NCBI GenBank assembly: GCA_024336345.1
Contig: JANFOG010000002.1
Span: forward strand, 1,116,001-1,180,000
Reading direction: 5' to 3'
Origin: Mariannaea sp. PMI_226
Lineage: Eukaryota; Ascomycota; Sordariomycetes; Hypocreales; Nectriaceae
DNA length: 64,000 bases
In this document: piece by piece, positions 10,626 through 24,006 of the stretch
Position numbering within the stretch: position 1 is the first letter of the stretch
Layout: each line of letters begins with the position of its first letter
The notes under the pieces: model-generated
What the model was told of the DNA's origin: nothing
Database searches by the model: none
What the model saw: only the letters and a program-made list of their open reading frames with translations
Position numbers and translations under genes: made by a program

Positions 10626-12227
10626 TTAACCTGCAACAGCCTCATCTCTGGCCTTGATGTCGTCCGTTCTCTCCTCCTCCTCCCTCTTCGCCTGCTCTAT
10701 GATACCTGGCGCAGCAGCTTTCGCCTTGTCCTTCTTCTTCATTGATATAGCCCCCTTCTTCATCGCCTCGCTCGGCAACGGTCGAATAATAGGCTGGACA
10801 ACCCACCATGGCCGTCGACAGCGCGCCATTGTGCCAGCAGAACTGACGTCAGGTGGGAGATCCTCGCCCTCACGCGGCGGCACTACGACACTTGCACCAT
10901 CCGTCCGTTCATATTCCAGCATGCCCTCAGCGACCTTGCGTTCTACCACGAGGAGGATCTTCTCATATGCTTCCAGATCACCAGCGCGGGTCTTGGCCAG
11001 CAGTTCTCGCACATCCGTGTGCACGGAGATAAAGTGCCTCAAAAGGTGGAAGAGATGGGGCTGCACGCTGCTCATGTTGGGGCCCTGGTCCTGCTTCTTC
11101 CCCGTCACCTTTCGCTTCTTCGCCGCTGGTTCGTCCTCAGTCTTCTCGCTTTCAGCTATCCATGCCGTGTCATCACCAAGGATGAACAAAGGCTTCCGTT
11201 CAGGCGGTGCACTTCCCACGGCGTGTTCGTAGAGGATGTTGATGTAGCGTCTGCACACAGCGTCAACTCTCCAACCACCCTTGCCATCCTTCCCCCTCCA
11301 GTACTCTCGGCCTTCCTGGCCCTCTGGCGGAGGCTTGGCAAAGATGGCTGGATCACTGAGGTTTCCCTCGCCGCTCATCACTGCATCCGCACCAGTTGCC
11401 TCAAGGATCTTTTCCAGATCTCCATGCTGAAGGATGTTTCCATTGGCAAAAATGACCGTCTCCGGAGGTAGGTTGTCTCTCAAAAACCGGATCATGGCCC
11501 AATCCGCGAGACCCGTGAGGTGTCCCTTCATTTCCCTCCTCCTTCCATGGACTGTGAGAATGGAGGCTCCTGCGTCGAGTACGTTCTTTGCATGCGCAAG
11601 GGTTTCCTCCTTCGTGTCCAAAATGCGAATCTTTGCCGTCACTGGAATGGGCAATTCCTTGTGCAGAGTGTTGATGAGGTCATAGATGAGTGTGCGGTCT
11701 TCTTGCAAAAAGGCACCGTAATGCCCCTTTCGTGCAATTCCTTGTGGGCAACCGAGATTTAGGTCAACAGCATCGCAATAGGGGGCAACCTGCTTGGCCG
11801 CAGACAAGAGATGTTTCGGGTCGTTGGCGCAAAACTGGACGAAGAGCGGCCGGTCGAGGGAAGGGTTGCCATCGAGCCAGGGCTTGGAGGTATCCGGATT
11901 CACAGGTTGGAAGTGACCCTTGCGATATTTCTCTTCCTCTGAGTAGAGACGAGCGTGCAACATGGGACTATATGCGAGAAGACTGGATTGTTCGGTCGGA
12001 GATAGAAATGATCGAGTGAGCATTCGCCAAGCCTATAGGTGCCGCCGAACGGTAAGTACAAGGATCTAGGTGTGTATTTAAGGCTTCAATGGGCTTCATA
12101 CAAACTCGGACTGGTCCACCATGGGAGCCACGACGTACTTGGGCTTGCCAATACTCTCGTAGAATGCTCTGCCATGCAGCTTGGCTGGTCGCTCTGCAGC
12201 AGAGGTCTGCGCAGTGTCCACCGCCAT
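10626..12227 (-). CDS. dus1: tRNA-dihydrouridine synthase DUS1
   Basis: Exons 12102-12227 and 10626-12032, 69-nt intron (GTATGA...TATAG); 510 aa. This flavoenzyme reduces uridines in the tRNA D loop (U16/U17 in yeast) using FMN and NADPH. Exon 1 supplies the expected N-terminus KLHGRAFYESIG and YVVAPMVDQSEF, and exon 2 continues in frame with AWRMLTRS. The active-site cysteine sits in NLGCPQGIARKGHYGAF (Cys about 137), with ANGNI and the FMN phosphate-binding region further on (GADAVMSGEGNL). The C-terminal part is longer than in bacteria and lysine-rich (KKRKVTGKKQ), compatible with a nuclear signal. Same strand as the dynamin gene, 637 bp upstream of it. Confidence 0.95.
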
Positions 12228-13562
12228 CGTGCCTAATCGCCGCACTAAAGATATCAATCGGTAAGTCGATCGAGGCTCCGGGACCCTCCGGAGCCGAGTT
12301 TGTCGTGCGAAATACTCCAGGTTCGCAACGGAACGTTGATGGAGCCGAGCGCAGTCGTCTTTGTTCGTGTCGCTATTGGTGGTTGAGTTGAATCACACAA
12401 ATGAGAAAAAAAAAAAAAAATATTACCCCAAGAATTAGTTGACTACATATGATGAATAAGTCATCAGTCTTGCCTCCCCCTCCCCCCACTTGCCGAAGTG
12501 GGCTGCAAGATTGCCTGCAGCGTGTTCTCCGTACAGTATACGTACCTGATCCTGGTGTGGCTTGAAAACGCGGGGTCAACAAAGCGTCCGGCGTGTGGCG
12601 TGGGGACGTGGGGGTTCCTGGCGCAGTATCCCAGAATAGAGCTTGTCTACTTTCGGGTACCATTCAGCCATGTCGTCGTCCACGTCGTGTACAGGTACAT
12701 AAGCAATGAACAACACATCGAAACATGGGCGCTCAGCTAGGAACCTACCGTCAGCCCCCCCTGATTAAAGGGTGCTAATTTCTCACTTGACAATTCATCG
12801 CCTTTTACTCATCCATCTGTTCGCCATGTCCAGACTCTTCCCGGACCCCTCAAACTCAACTACTTGTGGAAAATCTTCCTACGTCACAGAATATAACAAT
12901 CACACTCAGATTGAGAGAAACCAATATTAGTCCCGGCTGTGAAAAAAACGCTAGAACATCCCGCCGCTTATTTACTAGTCTGACTACAGAGACATCCTTC
13001 CAATAACAAAACAAAAAAAAAATCAAGGCAAGTTCAGAGCATCGCACATCGCCTCCCCCAACTCATTTCAGTCCAATGTTCCATTAGGTTGTAAATCGCT
13101 TCCTTAGTTTTGTTTTCAACCTGACAGCCAACCCCGGTTGTTGTATTATGGGAAGGCTAAGAACTGTCGTGTCCTGCGACAAGCGGCATTGTAATCCCGC
13201 CTGACTTGGACATGACCGGTCAATGGAAACAGCCATGGACGCACATAGACATGTCATCTTTTTTTCCGTACTGAACGGGTTCTTCCTTCAGTAGAAGGCT
13301 CCAGCCAACCCGGGTTTTCAGCGTTGCCTTCTTTCTGGTGCAAAATTAAAGAAAATGTATGACTCTTTGGTCTAAATTCCACATGACTTGTAGGAGAGTG
13401 GTAAAGTGATGAACGCCATTGACACCTTACTATGCTGAACCCTCAACGCCTTAAACTGAATATGGTCAAGTACATGACTTTTGGCCTCGCGGCCCGCCAT
13501 CAAGGAAATGAAAATATGTTGTGATTGGGCTAGTTGTGTAAACGGTGGGTGTTTTGCCATGT
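12228..13562. other. intergenic
   Basis: DUS1 promoter side and the 3' flank of the BNI4-like gene. It contains an A-rich run near 12405 and no frame I would call a gene. Confidence 0.55.
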
Positions 13563-16030
13563 TCAGAAAAAGTGCGTGTAAATTTTAGAATTTTCATGCA
13601 CTTCCATCTCCTAAAGTTATCATTAGCTACTACATTATTAGACCAGGAACATCTGGAAATACGTACCATCTTGAAGGAATTGAGTTCCTCCTTAATTTGT
13701 TGTGCTAGCATGGGAGTCAGGCGATTGCAGGTAGCAACCTCCCCACGACGATCATACTCTTGACTTGGCCAAGTATCGTAGAAAATAATGCGAGGAGAAA
13801 AGGTAGCATTTCGCTTGACTGATCCCTGAGGAGTGTTTGGGGCACTCTTCGTGTCCTGTCGCAGTCTCAATGCCGTCATAAAGTAATCTTCGCTTCCGAT
13901 AGCAATCGAGCCAGTTCTTCGATGGCCCTGAGCCTCGTCGTTCGGCGTGCTAGGAGCACTCGAGTTAGGCGAGTCGTTGATGGCAGGCACGCTAGGAAGA
14001 TCCAACTCCGGTGATACGTCCGCAGGGCGAGTAGAAGGACTAGAGGAGCCTGGGCCTGTAATTATGTTAGTCACCGGCACGTAAAATCTTGACAGGTTAC
14101 ATACGCTTGAGAATGCCCTTGCGAACCGCAGCTAAAACCTCCGCACGCTCTCTATCACCGCCAACAATACTCTTCCGGGAGTTTGAGTTGTCTGTGCCAG
14201 AACTTCCTAAACGCTCGGGAACGTCTATCCCTAAGTTGGCATCGATAGAGTTGCGTTCAAGACGTGGAAAGTTGTCCGTTGTTTGAGGCTCTGCGGTTAC
14301 ATTAACTCGCTGAGTCTCTGCTTCAACAGTGATCATGGAGACGGCAGCTTGGCTTGCTTCAGGGACGGGGCCATCAGCAGGTGGAACGCCAATGACAGAC
14401 TTTGGTCGGAAAAGCCCAACCAGCGAGCGAGTGCTTTTCTTCACTCCCCGTCCCATTTTGCGGATCATTATAGAAGCCGACGAGGCAGTGGACGAAATCG
14501 ACAGATTATCGGTCGAACCACCAAAGAATCGGCCACCATAAATGCTGTGACCAAGCCCAGAGGCTTCCTGTTGCTCGGCAATCCGGGCTTGTTCCACATC
14601 ATAGGCCTCCTCTTCTGTAGGCTCCTTGTGGAGTTTTGTTGGCTCGGTTTTGTCGGTAGTCTCGGGCTCGGCGGCCTTTTTAAAGTCTGCAGCGCTTCCA
14701 AATGAGAAGGCACGACGCAATCGGGAGGTTTTACTCTTCCCCTTACGACCCTTTTGATTAATGGCAGCCAGCTGCCTCGCCGCCGGTGTCTCGAGGTTCG
14801 CAGTCGTGCCTGTTGGGGCACTTTGACTCGACGAACTATCAGCGACATCGGTAGCCATTGTAGCAGGCCGAGAGAGAGGTGATGGATTGGTCGTGCGCTT
14901 GGTAGCGTCGGATGATGAGCCTCGGGGGGGCACATTCACCGACTTTGCGTGATCTTGCTTAGAGGCGGTTTCATGGGAGTGAGATGAGGGGTTGCCAGTG
15001 GGGGCCGACGGATTGCGGTTGGAAGACTATGTAAAATCCCTGTTAGAAAGGCGGCTGAACCAAATATCGCCTGACATGACGACGAAATATGCAATTAGGA
15101 TTAACTTACAGATGGTCGAGACTGGCTACTACGACTTGAGCCGATACTCTCGGAGCTTCCGTTACGAGAGTGAGGCGAGGGCGTTGACACAACTCGAAGC
15201 GTCTTACCATCCCTTTCACCTGGTCGGTCGGCCTTGACAGGAACGGCGGGTTTGAGGTGGTCTACCGCTTCCCTGCTGTGCATACTTCGTCGGCGAGATC
15301 GCTTTGCATCATCCGAGACAGACGAGGGATAAACATGCATGTCATCCTTTGAAGTCCCCGGTACCGCTCCATAGAAGGAGTTGGGTCGATTAGGAATGGC
15401 CGACCGCTGGGGGTTTGGTCCATTGTACAGCTGAACAGCAGGCACCGGTCCATTAGTCCCTGGGTGGCTGCCGGGAAATCCTGCACTCTGGGATCGGCCA
15501 TGCTGATTTTGTTGTGGGTTGGGAACAGCGGGCCGCCTGTACCTATCCGGAGCAGACTTTGTGGGAGCAGAGGTCGAGGGACTGAAAGACGGCTGGGGAC
15601 CAGCAAGATAAGCTGATTGTGGTCGAGGAGCAGGTACAATATTTCGCGCGTGTGGGATTGAGGAATCATCGCGGGAACCACTCTGTCCAAGGCCCATCGA
15701 CAGATTTGTCATCGATGCACTATAGGGGCGAACATTATGACTGGCATTCACGTTGTAGTTTCGAGCATTCTGTTGTGCTTGTGGTTGCCAAGATTGGGTG
15801 TGATTCAGGACCGGAGTAGTGGTAAAAGCATAAGGTTGAACAGGCACAGTGCTTCCTCGATATGCTGCGGGAGCTACGACTCCATAAGGGGACCTAGGGG
15901 CCTGAGATCCTACCAGATACTGGTGGCCCGTCTGGCTCTGGCTAGGCATGATGCCGGCTGAGGTCGGGCGCGTTTGAATCATGGTTACTGTACCAGTTTG
16001 CTGAGGGTAGCTTTGGACAAGTGCGGCCAT
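13563..16030 (-). CDS. bni4: Bni4-like protein, probable phosphatase-1 scaffold for cell-wall morphogenesis
   Basis: Exons 15110-16030, 14105-15026, 13667-14055 and 13563-13610, with introns of 83, 49 and 56 nt; 759 aa. In yeast Bni4 tethers PP1 (Glc7) and chitin synthase regulators to septins at the bud neck. Most of the protein is low-complexity, Ser/Pro/Asn/Gln-rich and likely disordered. The C-terminus carries the family signature: FSPRIIFYDTW, EYDRRGE, ATCNRLTPMLAQQIKEELN, then MEMEVHENSKIYTHFF at the very end. The last 15 residues appear only after splicing the 56-nt intron, which strongly supports the model. The PP1-docking position reads RNATF rather than a canonical R-V-x-F. Function is inferred from the conserved end only. 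Confidence 0.85.
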
Positions 16031-17333
16031 AATCTAATATGGACGACAGAGCAGAATAGCTATGAACAATAAACCTATCCACGTATCTCGTGTCTAGATC
16101 TTTGTTGTCGATAGAAAAAATCGTGATGCAGAGCAGGAAATCGGGATACTGGGCGACAAATTATGCAATGCAGAAACGTACAACTATTAAGAATCAAGGT
16201 CAGCTCGTTGTTTGCTTCAGAAACAGATCCGCTAGTGCCCGTTCCCAACTAGGTAGTCCCAAAATGAACATGTGTCGGGAAGCAGGAGTTCGAAACTAGG
16301 CAGGATATTTTGGGCCAGAGAACATCCCCTGATGCTTGCAGGTGGAGTCGAGGCTGAGCGGCAACTGACTTTTTTTGCATTCGAGTTTTGTAGTTTTTTT
16401 CAACGAGAAAAGAGAATAGCGATCGTGAAGGCGTTGGAATCCAAGGACGCCAGCGGCCTGAGACAAATAACGAGCGATTTGTGTCGAATGTGCCTACTCG
16501 CTTTTACCGAGAGTAGGTTTCCGACTTCGTTACGGGGACAGTAGTTGCGAGGGAATTGAAGGACGACGATCAAGAGTCACAGCTGACACCTTGAGTCTCA
16601 AGCCTAGAGATGGCAGAACATGGGAGAGAGTCGAAGAGCGTCTCGGTCGCTGAAAGAGGAGGATGGAAGGGAGAAATATTACGGGTCTGGGTAAGAGTCG
16701 ACAGCCGCAGGTGGACAGACTTCCAGCAACGGAGGTTGTCACAAAGTTTTGGGAAGGAGCAGAGACAGGTGAAGAGAGATGCAAACGCAACGGGCGCAGG
16801 ACGTTGGAATGACGAATATGTGCAACGAGGTGCTCACGAGCGAGAGGAGGAGAAGCAAAGGCGAATCGGAGTTAGGCGTCCGAGTCGTAATTTGGGGGGA
16901 AGATCGTGGAGGGCGAAGAAAGGGGTCACGGCAGATGGGCTGCAACCAGGGACACGAGGGGGGGATGCAGAGAGGACGGGAGTTCGGAGAATGGGCGAGG
17001 GCGATGGCGATGACAATGAGAATGACGAAAAAGGGAGAAAAGAAGGAAAGTGCAAGGGAAAAGGAAAAGAAGAAAAAAAGAGGAAGAATGAGAAGAGGAC
17101 CGACTGGCTGAGGTTGGAAGGTGGTGATAGGAAACAAAGTGGAAGACGAAAGCAAGCAAGCAAACAGTCGTGGTAAGTCAAGGTAAGTTTGGGCGAAGGG
17201 ACCGAGGCGGCTTGGCCCTGAATCTCCTGGCGCCAGCAGAAAGCCCCGTCGCTATGTGTGTGCAGACCACAACGAGGCACCTAGCGGGCTCTGGCACTGG
17301 CACTGGCACACCAAGCAGGGGGAGGCTGCTGAG

Positions 17334-17376
17334 AAGGTACAGGTACAGGTACAGGTACAGGCACAGGCCCTGGTAC
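17334..17376. repeat. GTACAG hexanucleotide repeat
   Basis: About four tandem units of GTACAG, then degenerate units (GCACAG, GCCCTG) ending in GGTAC. Confidence 0.8.
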
Positions 17377-17995
17377 GTATCGCAAAAGCCCCGGCGTCGG
17401 GACGGGAGAGGCTCAATGTACTGTACACAGCACTTGGCCCAGAGAACTGAGATAGTGGGCGCCCTGCTAGGTCGAGTACGGAGTAGCTTATGTGCAGTAC
17501 GGTCCGAAGTGCGTGCGAATAGCGTCCAAAGCTGTACGAGACGCTCCGTTTAGCGACCAGTCGTTGTGGAGCACATAGCCAGACACCGACAGAGGCCCCT
17601 ACCATAAATGGCTTGCTCCTCCCCCTAAACTGTCCCGCTTTTGCAGTGGGACTCCCTTGTTTTTGCAAGGGTGGGTGGGCCACACCTACAGTCTTCACTG
17701 TCCAGGACCGCGTCCGCAGGGGCCACCATTGCAGCCGGCCTGGAACTCGGCTTTCGAAATGTGTGGAAGTCTGTCCAAATCGTCAAGGGGGAGGGGGGGA
17801 AACACATAAAAGAGGGCACGAGGATGCGAAGAGGGAAGGAAGAAAAAGAAAAGGGTGCCATTGCACCATCGTCTTGCTTCTACGTCGAGCCGCAGCCCAG
17901 GTCCACAACTGCGCTGCACGGCATTCAGATGCAGGATACAGTCCAAGCCAGGGAGATGAAGAAGTGACAGCATAATACAGATTCAGTAGGTTGTC

Positions 17996-18031
17996 GTTAA
18001 TTAATTAATTGATTGATTAATTACTTACTTA
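17996..18031. repeat. TTAA/TTGA and CTTA tetranucleotide repeats
   Basis: Runs of TTAATTAAT, then TTGATTGATT, then ACTTACTTACTT in direct succession, forming a slippage-type microsatellite. Confidence 0.8.
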
Positions 18032-18111
18032 CTTCGGGGACACTGCACGAAATGCTTAAAGATGATCCAATCCAGAGAACTCATGCCAAATCCCACAATC
18101 ACCCTTATTGA

Positions 18112-18188
18112 TGTACAAAAGTAATTAATCAATCATCTAGGTCCCTGCACCTACAGTAGCTAACTGCCTGTAATTAATTACTATGTAC
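18112..18188. repeat. inverted repeat with GTAATTAAT arms
   Basis: The arm around 18112-18129 (GTAC then AGTAATTAAT) is repeated inverted at about 18171-18188 (ATTAATTACT then GTAC). At least 10 bp pair perfectly and more with one gap; the loop is about 40 bases. Confidence 0.6.
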
Positions 18189-18323
18189 CTTGATGTTCTC
18201 AATCCAGGTGTGAGGTGCCTGGGGAGTAGACAAATCGGGCATGACAAATGCAAGCCTTTGCCGTCCATCACTATCCCCCCCCCCCTCTGTGTGTTTGGGT
18301 GCATCGTTCACTCACTCCCATTC

Positions 18324-18352
18324 ACCCACCACCACCACCACCACCATCATGC
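18324..18352. repeat. CAC trinucleotide run
   Basis: Eight or so CAC/CAT triplets in a row, non-coding context. Confidence 0.7.
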
Positions 18353-19924
18353 GTACACATGTCCACCAAACACGAGGTTCTCAGTGGTGCCATCCAGGTT
18401 ATTCCCCAACACAGGTCTAGGTCGGTACGAACTAACTTCTCTCCATACCTGCACTGCAGAGAACTCACATACGAAGGAGACTCTCCCAGAAGGCACAAGC
18501 GTTGAGGAGCAGGGAGCCTGGAGCGGGTCATGTTAAGGCCAAAGGGGGGCCATTGCATCTCATTGGCGTGACACTTTCTCATGGCATTGAGCAGGACAAC
18601 GCTAAGCAGGGAATGTGCTTCCTGGGGCAAATGGGGGTCCGAAAGAGCCCAGAGACAACGGCCGTCATGGCAGCACGAGCAGCTTTTTGCTTCAGGCAAG
18701 GATGAACAAACCCAACTTCCAAATATCAGGCTTCCTGCTTCCTGATCATCACTTTGTGCCGAGTCTGAGAATGCGTCGAAATACAGCTCTCTCCCTCGCA
18801 CATGGAAAATCCATGGCTGCCAACTTAATCATGGCCATTTTATAGTTTTCAAGTTGGTTTTCGTTTCGTTTTGGTTTTGGTCTTGCTTTTTTTTTTTACT
18901 TTTCCCTTCCTTTCTTATGGGCACTTTGCGATCGATGCTTTCAGCTCACCGTTTGGCAAAACGATGGCCTTGGTGCCATTGTTTGAAAGTCAAATCCGTC
19001 TCGCCATGTAGGCAGATGGTCACTTCACATGCCCTTTCTACGCTGACCTAATTATCTGCGTACAGTATAAGTAAGGAACGGAGTACGAGCGTATCAATTC
19101 ACCCGGCATTTTGCTTGCTTGCTCATACGCGACATCATACGGAGGTCCTGCCTGGAGTAATCCAGACCATATCTTCTACGTAGCGAGACTCTTCACCTAC
19201 CTCCCGACGGCAAGCAAGGGGTGCGAGTGGAGCCTCCCCTTGCCCGATGCTGTCATGTAATATTGGTGTATCAGGGACTCAGACAAAAACATACGGCAGG
19301 CCACCAACTACCTGCCGACCTACGTAGTGTGTCTGGTCAGCGAATTCAGAGGTCGATTATTTATAAACAAGCTATAACTAGCAATCGCGCAAAAAAAAAA
19401 AAAAAAAAGGTTCGGTATCTTCCTCCACGTTAGCGCGGATTTGATACATACACCCAGATATATAACGTTATGCCATATATGAATCTCTGTCCGTCTGTAA
19501 ATGCCCCATGCTATTAGCCTCATAGCTATACTCCCGGTTAGGGCTTTACATCATGGTTTCTCCCAGAAGTACCTAACTTGAGTTAAGATAGGGTAGAATA
19601 GGGTAGAGCGAGGTACGTAAGTTTTGCTCTTGGGCCTGTGTGGGAACTGTCTACTTTACCTACCCGTCCTGGCTGCTACGTACCCCGTAGTTACGACATA
19701 GTCCACATCGAATATCATGTGAAAGTGATTCATGGCTGAGCTTACGTCCTTCTAAAACTCTAGGTTCCACGGGCTGTCGTTCCTGGTGACAAATTGATAT
19801 ATTATCTCGCTGTCTGCACTGTCATCAATTCTACGCAATACGGGAAGCACCAGAATATCAGCCGTCAGTCGTGGCTGCGGACCTACGGAGCGGTATGGAC
19901 AAGTGCTATACAATAAGGCTCGGT

Positions 19925-20179
19925 TCACTCCAAGAGCAAGACTTCATGATCGTGAATTAGGGGTATTGCTTGATCATCATCCGCAAGCCGATCTAGCCTA
20001 GGGGGTTTACCCCAGAAATACGCCTTAATTTGCTCCAAGCAACTGTCGTCGTTCCTCAAAAGGAACGGATTTGCCAGAAAGACGTAAGAACCAACGGTCC
20101 AATGGACACCAATCGGGCCAGGTCGCATGGCCCCCATGAGATCGCAATCATACCAGTCCCTGTCTTTTTTCGTAGTCAT
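19925..20179 (-). other. unassigned 84-codon reading frame, possible gene relic
   Basis: Starts with ATG and ends at 19925. Unlike its neighbours it has balanced amino-acid use with aromatic and charged residues in plausible order (RPGPIGVHWTVGSYVFLANP, then YFWGKPPRLDRL). I do not recognise a family. It could be a small gene, one exon of a decayed gene or chance. No splice partner is evident on either side. Confidence 0.25.
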
Positions 20180-23100
20180 GTACTACGTATCCTTCTCCTC
20201 TTCCTCTAGCGCTACTTAGGGGCTCGATCACAATGTTATTGGATCATCTGAGCAATCGGCTGCTGTTGAAAGTATGGAAGTCAATCTGAGCCGATCTTCA
20301 CCAGCAATAAGATAGGTCGCGGAATCATGGAGCCAGGCACCTCCTTTTTGTTCTTGGTCCTGTTTGCATCCTGCAGTAGCCTCGCACATGAGGCAGTATG
20401 ATTGCATACAGCGTGGAACCCGTCTCCTCTATCCTTTTGTTGGTGGTCGGTTCCTTACGCGTGCTAGACTGAGACGAGATAAGCTTGAGAAATGCAAATG
20501 CCTGTCCCACTTGATGCTAGGGGGCGAGGTGAGGGGCAAAATGTTGAAGAATGGCACACAGAGAACTTGGACAACGATAGGGCAGTTTGTTCCGTTACCT
20601 CATGAGCTTATGGCCTTATTCCTTGCCAGCTCCTGGTTAATGCCCGAAAGCTTGTTCACCTCTCAAAGTGCAACTTCTTCTTATCGCGAAGTCATCTGGT
20701 AGTTTCCTTTCCTTCAAACCATTCCTTTGCTTCTATGCTTGTTCGAAGACACACTACCGTTGGCGCCTGGAGTAGCTGGAACGGTACCTACATATCTAGA
20801 GCCGCAAATCTTAGTGATAAGAAGCTACTAACAGCCTGAAAACGTCATACGTGTTGGTGGAATTGGCTGGAGTACTGTAGTCCTGAGACAGTGCCTGCCA
20901 CTAACTCTCCCCTTTTCTTTTTCCTCTGTTTTCTTTTCTTTTGTTTGAGCAGCTCATGTACCGATGATCAGGGCCTAATAACGGGCACGGGCTACGTATT
21001 TTTAGACTGGGGCAACCTGGCAGTGCCCGAGCAGGGCTTGTCTTGGAGCTATCACTGATCAGAACTCACTCGTCCCACCAATTCTGACGGATGCGGTGGA
21101 CGTGTATGCGTGGCGACATGGAGCAAATCATCAGGGGCGCTAACCCCCAAACTAGCCGCCAGTGCCGGCTTCATCTCCTGGGGATTTTTCAAAAACCCTC
21201 GAGTCCAAAGCCAGGATTCTACAGGCGATTCCCCTCCCTACTTTCTCGATCCTGGTCTGAGTGAAAGGGAATATTAATTTTGAACCAGAATGTAGTGAGA
21301 GAACAGGTCAGGTTATGTATGTACCAGAGAAAGTCATCACTCAGAAGGGGCATGCCATAGTTATGCTTTCTATGTTGACTGAGGAGTGCCTGCAGGGTTT
21401 ACGAACAGCTGCATGATTAGGGGTCCGGAAGAAACACTACGGATCCCAGAGTAATGGCCCATTATCATTTTGCATACTGGACTTCATTGTACCTCTCAAA
21501 CTAATAACTAACGGCTGTGAAATACATGCCTATTGCTCGACCCAGTCACTGGAGCATGGTCTGGGGTGCGACATTCCCCAGCCTTGCAAGCCTCAGTGCA
21601 TGTGGCGCATCCTGGGCGCTGATATGAAACAACCCGGAGCTGGGATATCAGGCTGTCTCGCCGCCGGTCTGGGTGGCGCGCGAGCGTGTTGGGCATTGTT
21701 GTTGTTTCCGTTGTGTGTAAAATACCCAACTAGGTAAAATAACAAAACACACGAGAGAGGATTAATGTGGGTGAGTGATTTCACAACATGATCCCTCCCA
21801 CGAGCAAATGGTTGGGTACGGGAGCTGCGTACAAACTGCGGCCACATGCATAACTCGACCCAGATATCGCGACGGCGTGATCAAGAACCCCGATCTCATT
21901 CCCTCCTACATCGTGTTTCGGGTGCCGACGCGAGAACATCAGCTTTGCCTTCAGACTTGAGAATCCAGATTGGTGCTTGGCTGGGGCGACGCGTCAAGAG
22001 TCGACGTCACAAGTGGGCTGCTTCTTTGAATCCATCGGTCCCCTGGAGCACAGAGCCCACACGATGATAAAAACTGGACATAACTATATCGTAACTAGCA
22101 CATACATAGGACCATGCTTGATGTACTCCGTGGAGCCTAGGAGTGGATTACAGCCTCCATATGTACAGTACATCACACTGACTAGTAGTTCGGTTGCTCG
22201 TAAGCCAGATCTCACTGTGGAGTCAGGCTTGTGGCCTGTTGATCTCCTCCGTAGCGACTGGTTAGGACAGCCCATTGTGCAGGCATGGCCATCAGATTCT
22301 GGATAGGTTTGGACATGATTAATGGCTCCAGCATAGCTCTTCTGGTAGTTCCTTCTTCCAGGCCCTCTCGTGGCCTACAGTCAGTAACGGTTCCTGTACT
22401 GGATAGCCCTTTACTTGGTGCCGTCGCACTCGTAGCTGGTTGACTTTATCTAACCCCTCTGACAGATACAGGGTAGGTATATCTGCTAAAAAAAAAAAAA
22501 ACCATAAAGCCTTGAAAGTTTCGGATAGGAGTGGCGAAGACTTTCCTCACAAGCCCCCCGTTCCCAATCAACTGAATCTAGTACGGTATATAGTCACTGT
22601 CTTGTTCATGTAGGGCGGGTAGTGCGCGGCATATACGGGGCTGACATGTCTTGAACCATCCGCTCCAACCCCAATAAGATGAGGCTTCTATCTCGAGGCC
22701 AGATAGATGGCCAAAATTACTTTGTCTCTCATTGCCAGTACGAAACCCAACGCACGACCACGAACATCTAAAACCTTTTCTACGTCAGCTGTCGGGTTTC
22801 TTTCAGCCTTCCACCTAAGCCCCGAGATCTTCTCGGATATGCGGAGCTTTAGTTCGCATCGTTGGTTATGATAATTATATGATGCACGCCTGCGCCGTGT
22901 TCCCACAGTAATCAATACCCGCGCCCGCTCAAATGGCTAGGTGCTTTCATGGGGCATATGCAGAGTCAGATGGTGGTGCATCCAACTAACTGAAAGACAG
23001 ACCTGAACCGGGGATAAGGGCGAAAATAAAAAGGACCTCCAAAAGACTGGTCTCAGCTGAGAGGGCATAGACCAGAAGGCGTTCCTAGACATTCAGATTG

Positions 23101-24006
23101 TTTTTAGATTTTTTTTTTTTTCCCTCGGACACTGGCCAAAGCGGTCGCTTTCGATTGACGAGTTGTTCCAAAGAGGCGTTCCCTAGGGAGACGACTAGAA
23201 GGCCGTTCTGCTGCTCATTTTAGCCGGAGATGAGCTGGAGAATAATCTGGGGTGGCTTGTCCCAGAGAGGAGCTGTGTCTAGACAACGAAAGAACACCGT
23301 CAGTGCGCCCTCATCATTTCCCCGTGCTCATTGACTGACCCTTATTGTGTTAGGTTAATTGATCAATTCTCACTCACTGATCGTCGTCCTACCCAAATCC
23401 GAAACCGGATCACCCCGAGTCTCCCATAGGAAACCTGCTACGTTGAGTACATTCTGTACAGCATTTCACAGGCCACTTACGCATGTAGCTCAGTACGGTA
23501 AGGTAGATAGGTAGGTAGGTACCTTGGCAACTGCGGACCTTAGCTACTGGGCACCTCAGCTATACAAATATTCAGTTACAAGGTGTCTTACGCGTATTCT
23601 GGTAGTAGTCGTCGCCTGGCTATCTGTTCTTCCCAGTATGGAATTCCACAAGTAGATACTCAATTTCAATTTACGGGACATACGGTAATTAATTATTAGT
23701 TTGTTGGCGATATGTATTGTAATTACTCTGGCTTTCTCCCCTCTGTCTTCTCCTCTGCCGGGAGACCAAGCCGGGGACAGGGGCTCGGCAGCCATTGATG
23801 GTTGCACTGCAATTCTGCAAAGGTATGGTCCCGAGGACAAAAAGATGCTAGGTCGTCATATTGACCATTCCCAAAGCCTACCTGTTGCCCGTGGGCATGA
23901 CCCTGGCCGCCGCTGTAGCTGCAGAAGGGGGCAGTAGCCACAAAGATCTACATACAGTACGACCGTGCTCCTTACTTCCATGCTAGAGCACTTGCTGATG
24001 GCTTTA

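Noticed and set aside
16280..16310. Possible tRNA B box AGTTCGAAAC
   Set aside because: No cloverleaf can be drawn around it.
16610..17176. 188-codon frame on the plus strand upstream of the Bni4-like gene
   Set aside because: Composition is dominated by Arg/Lys/Glu/Gly from purine-rich DNA, with equally long frames on the other strand. This is typical of a purine/pyrimidine-biased promoter rather than a protein.
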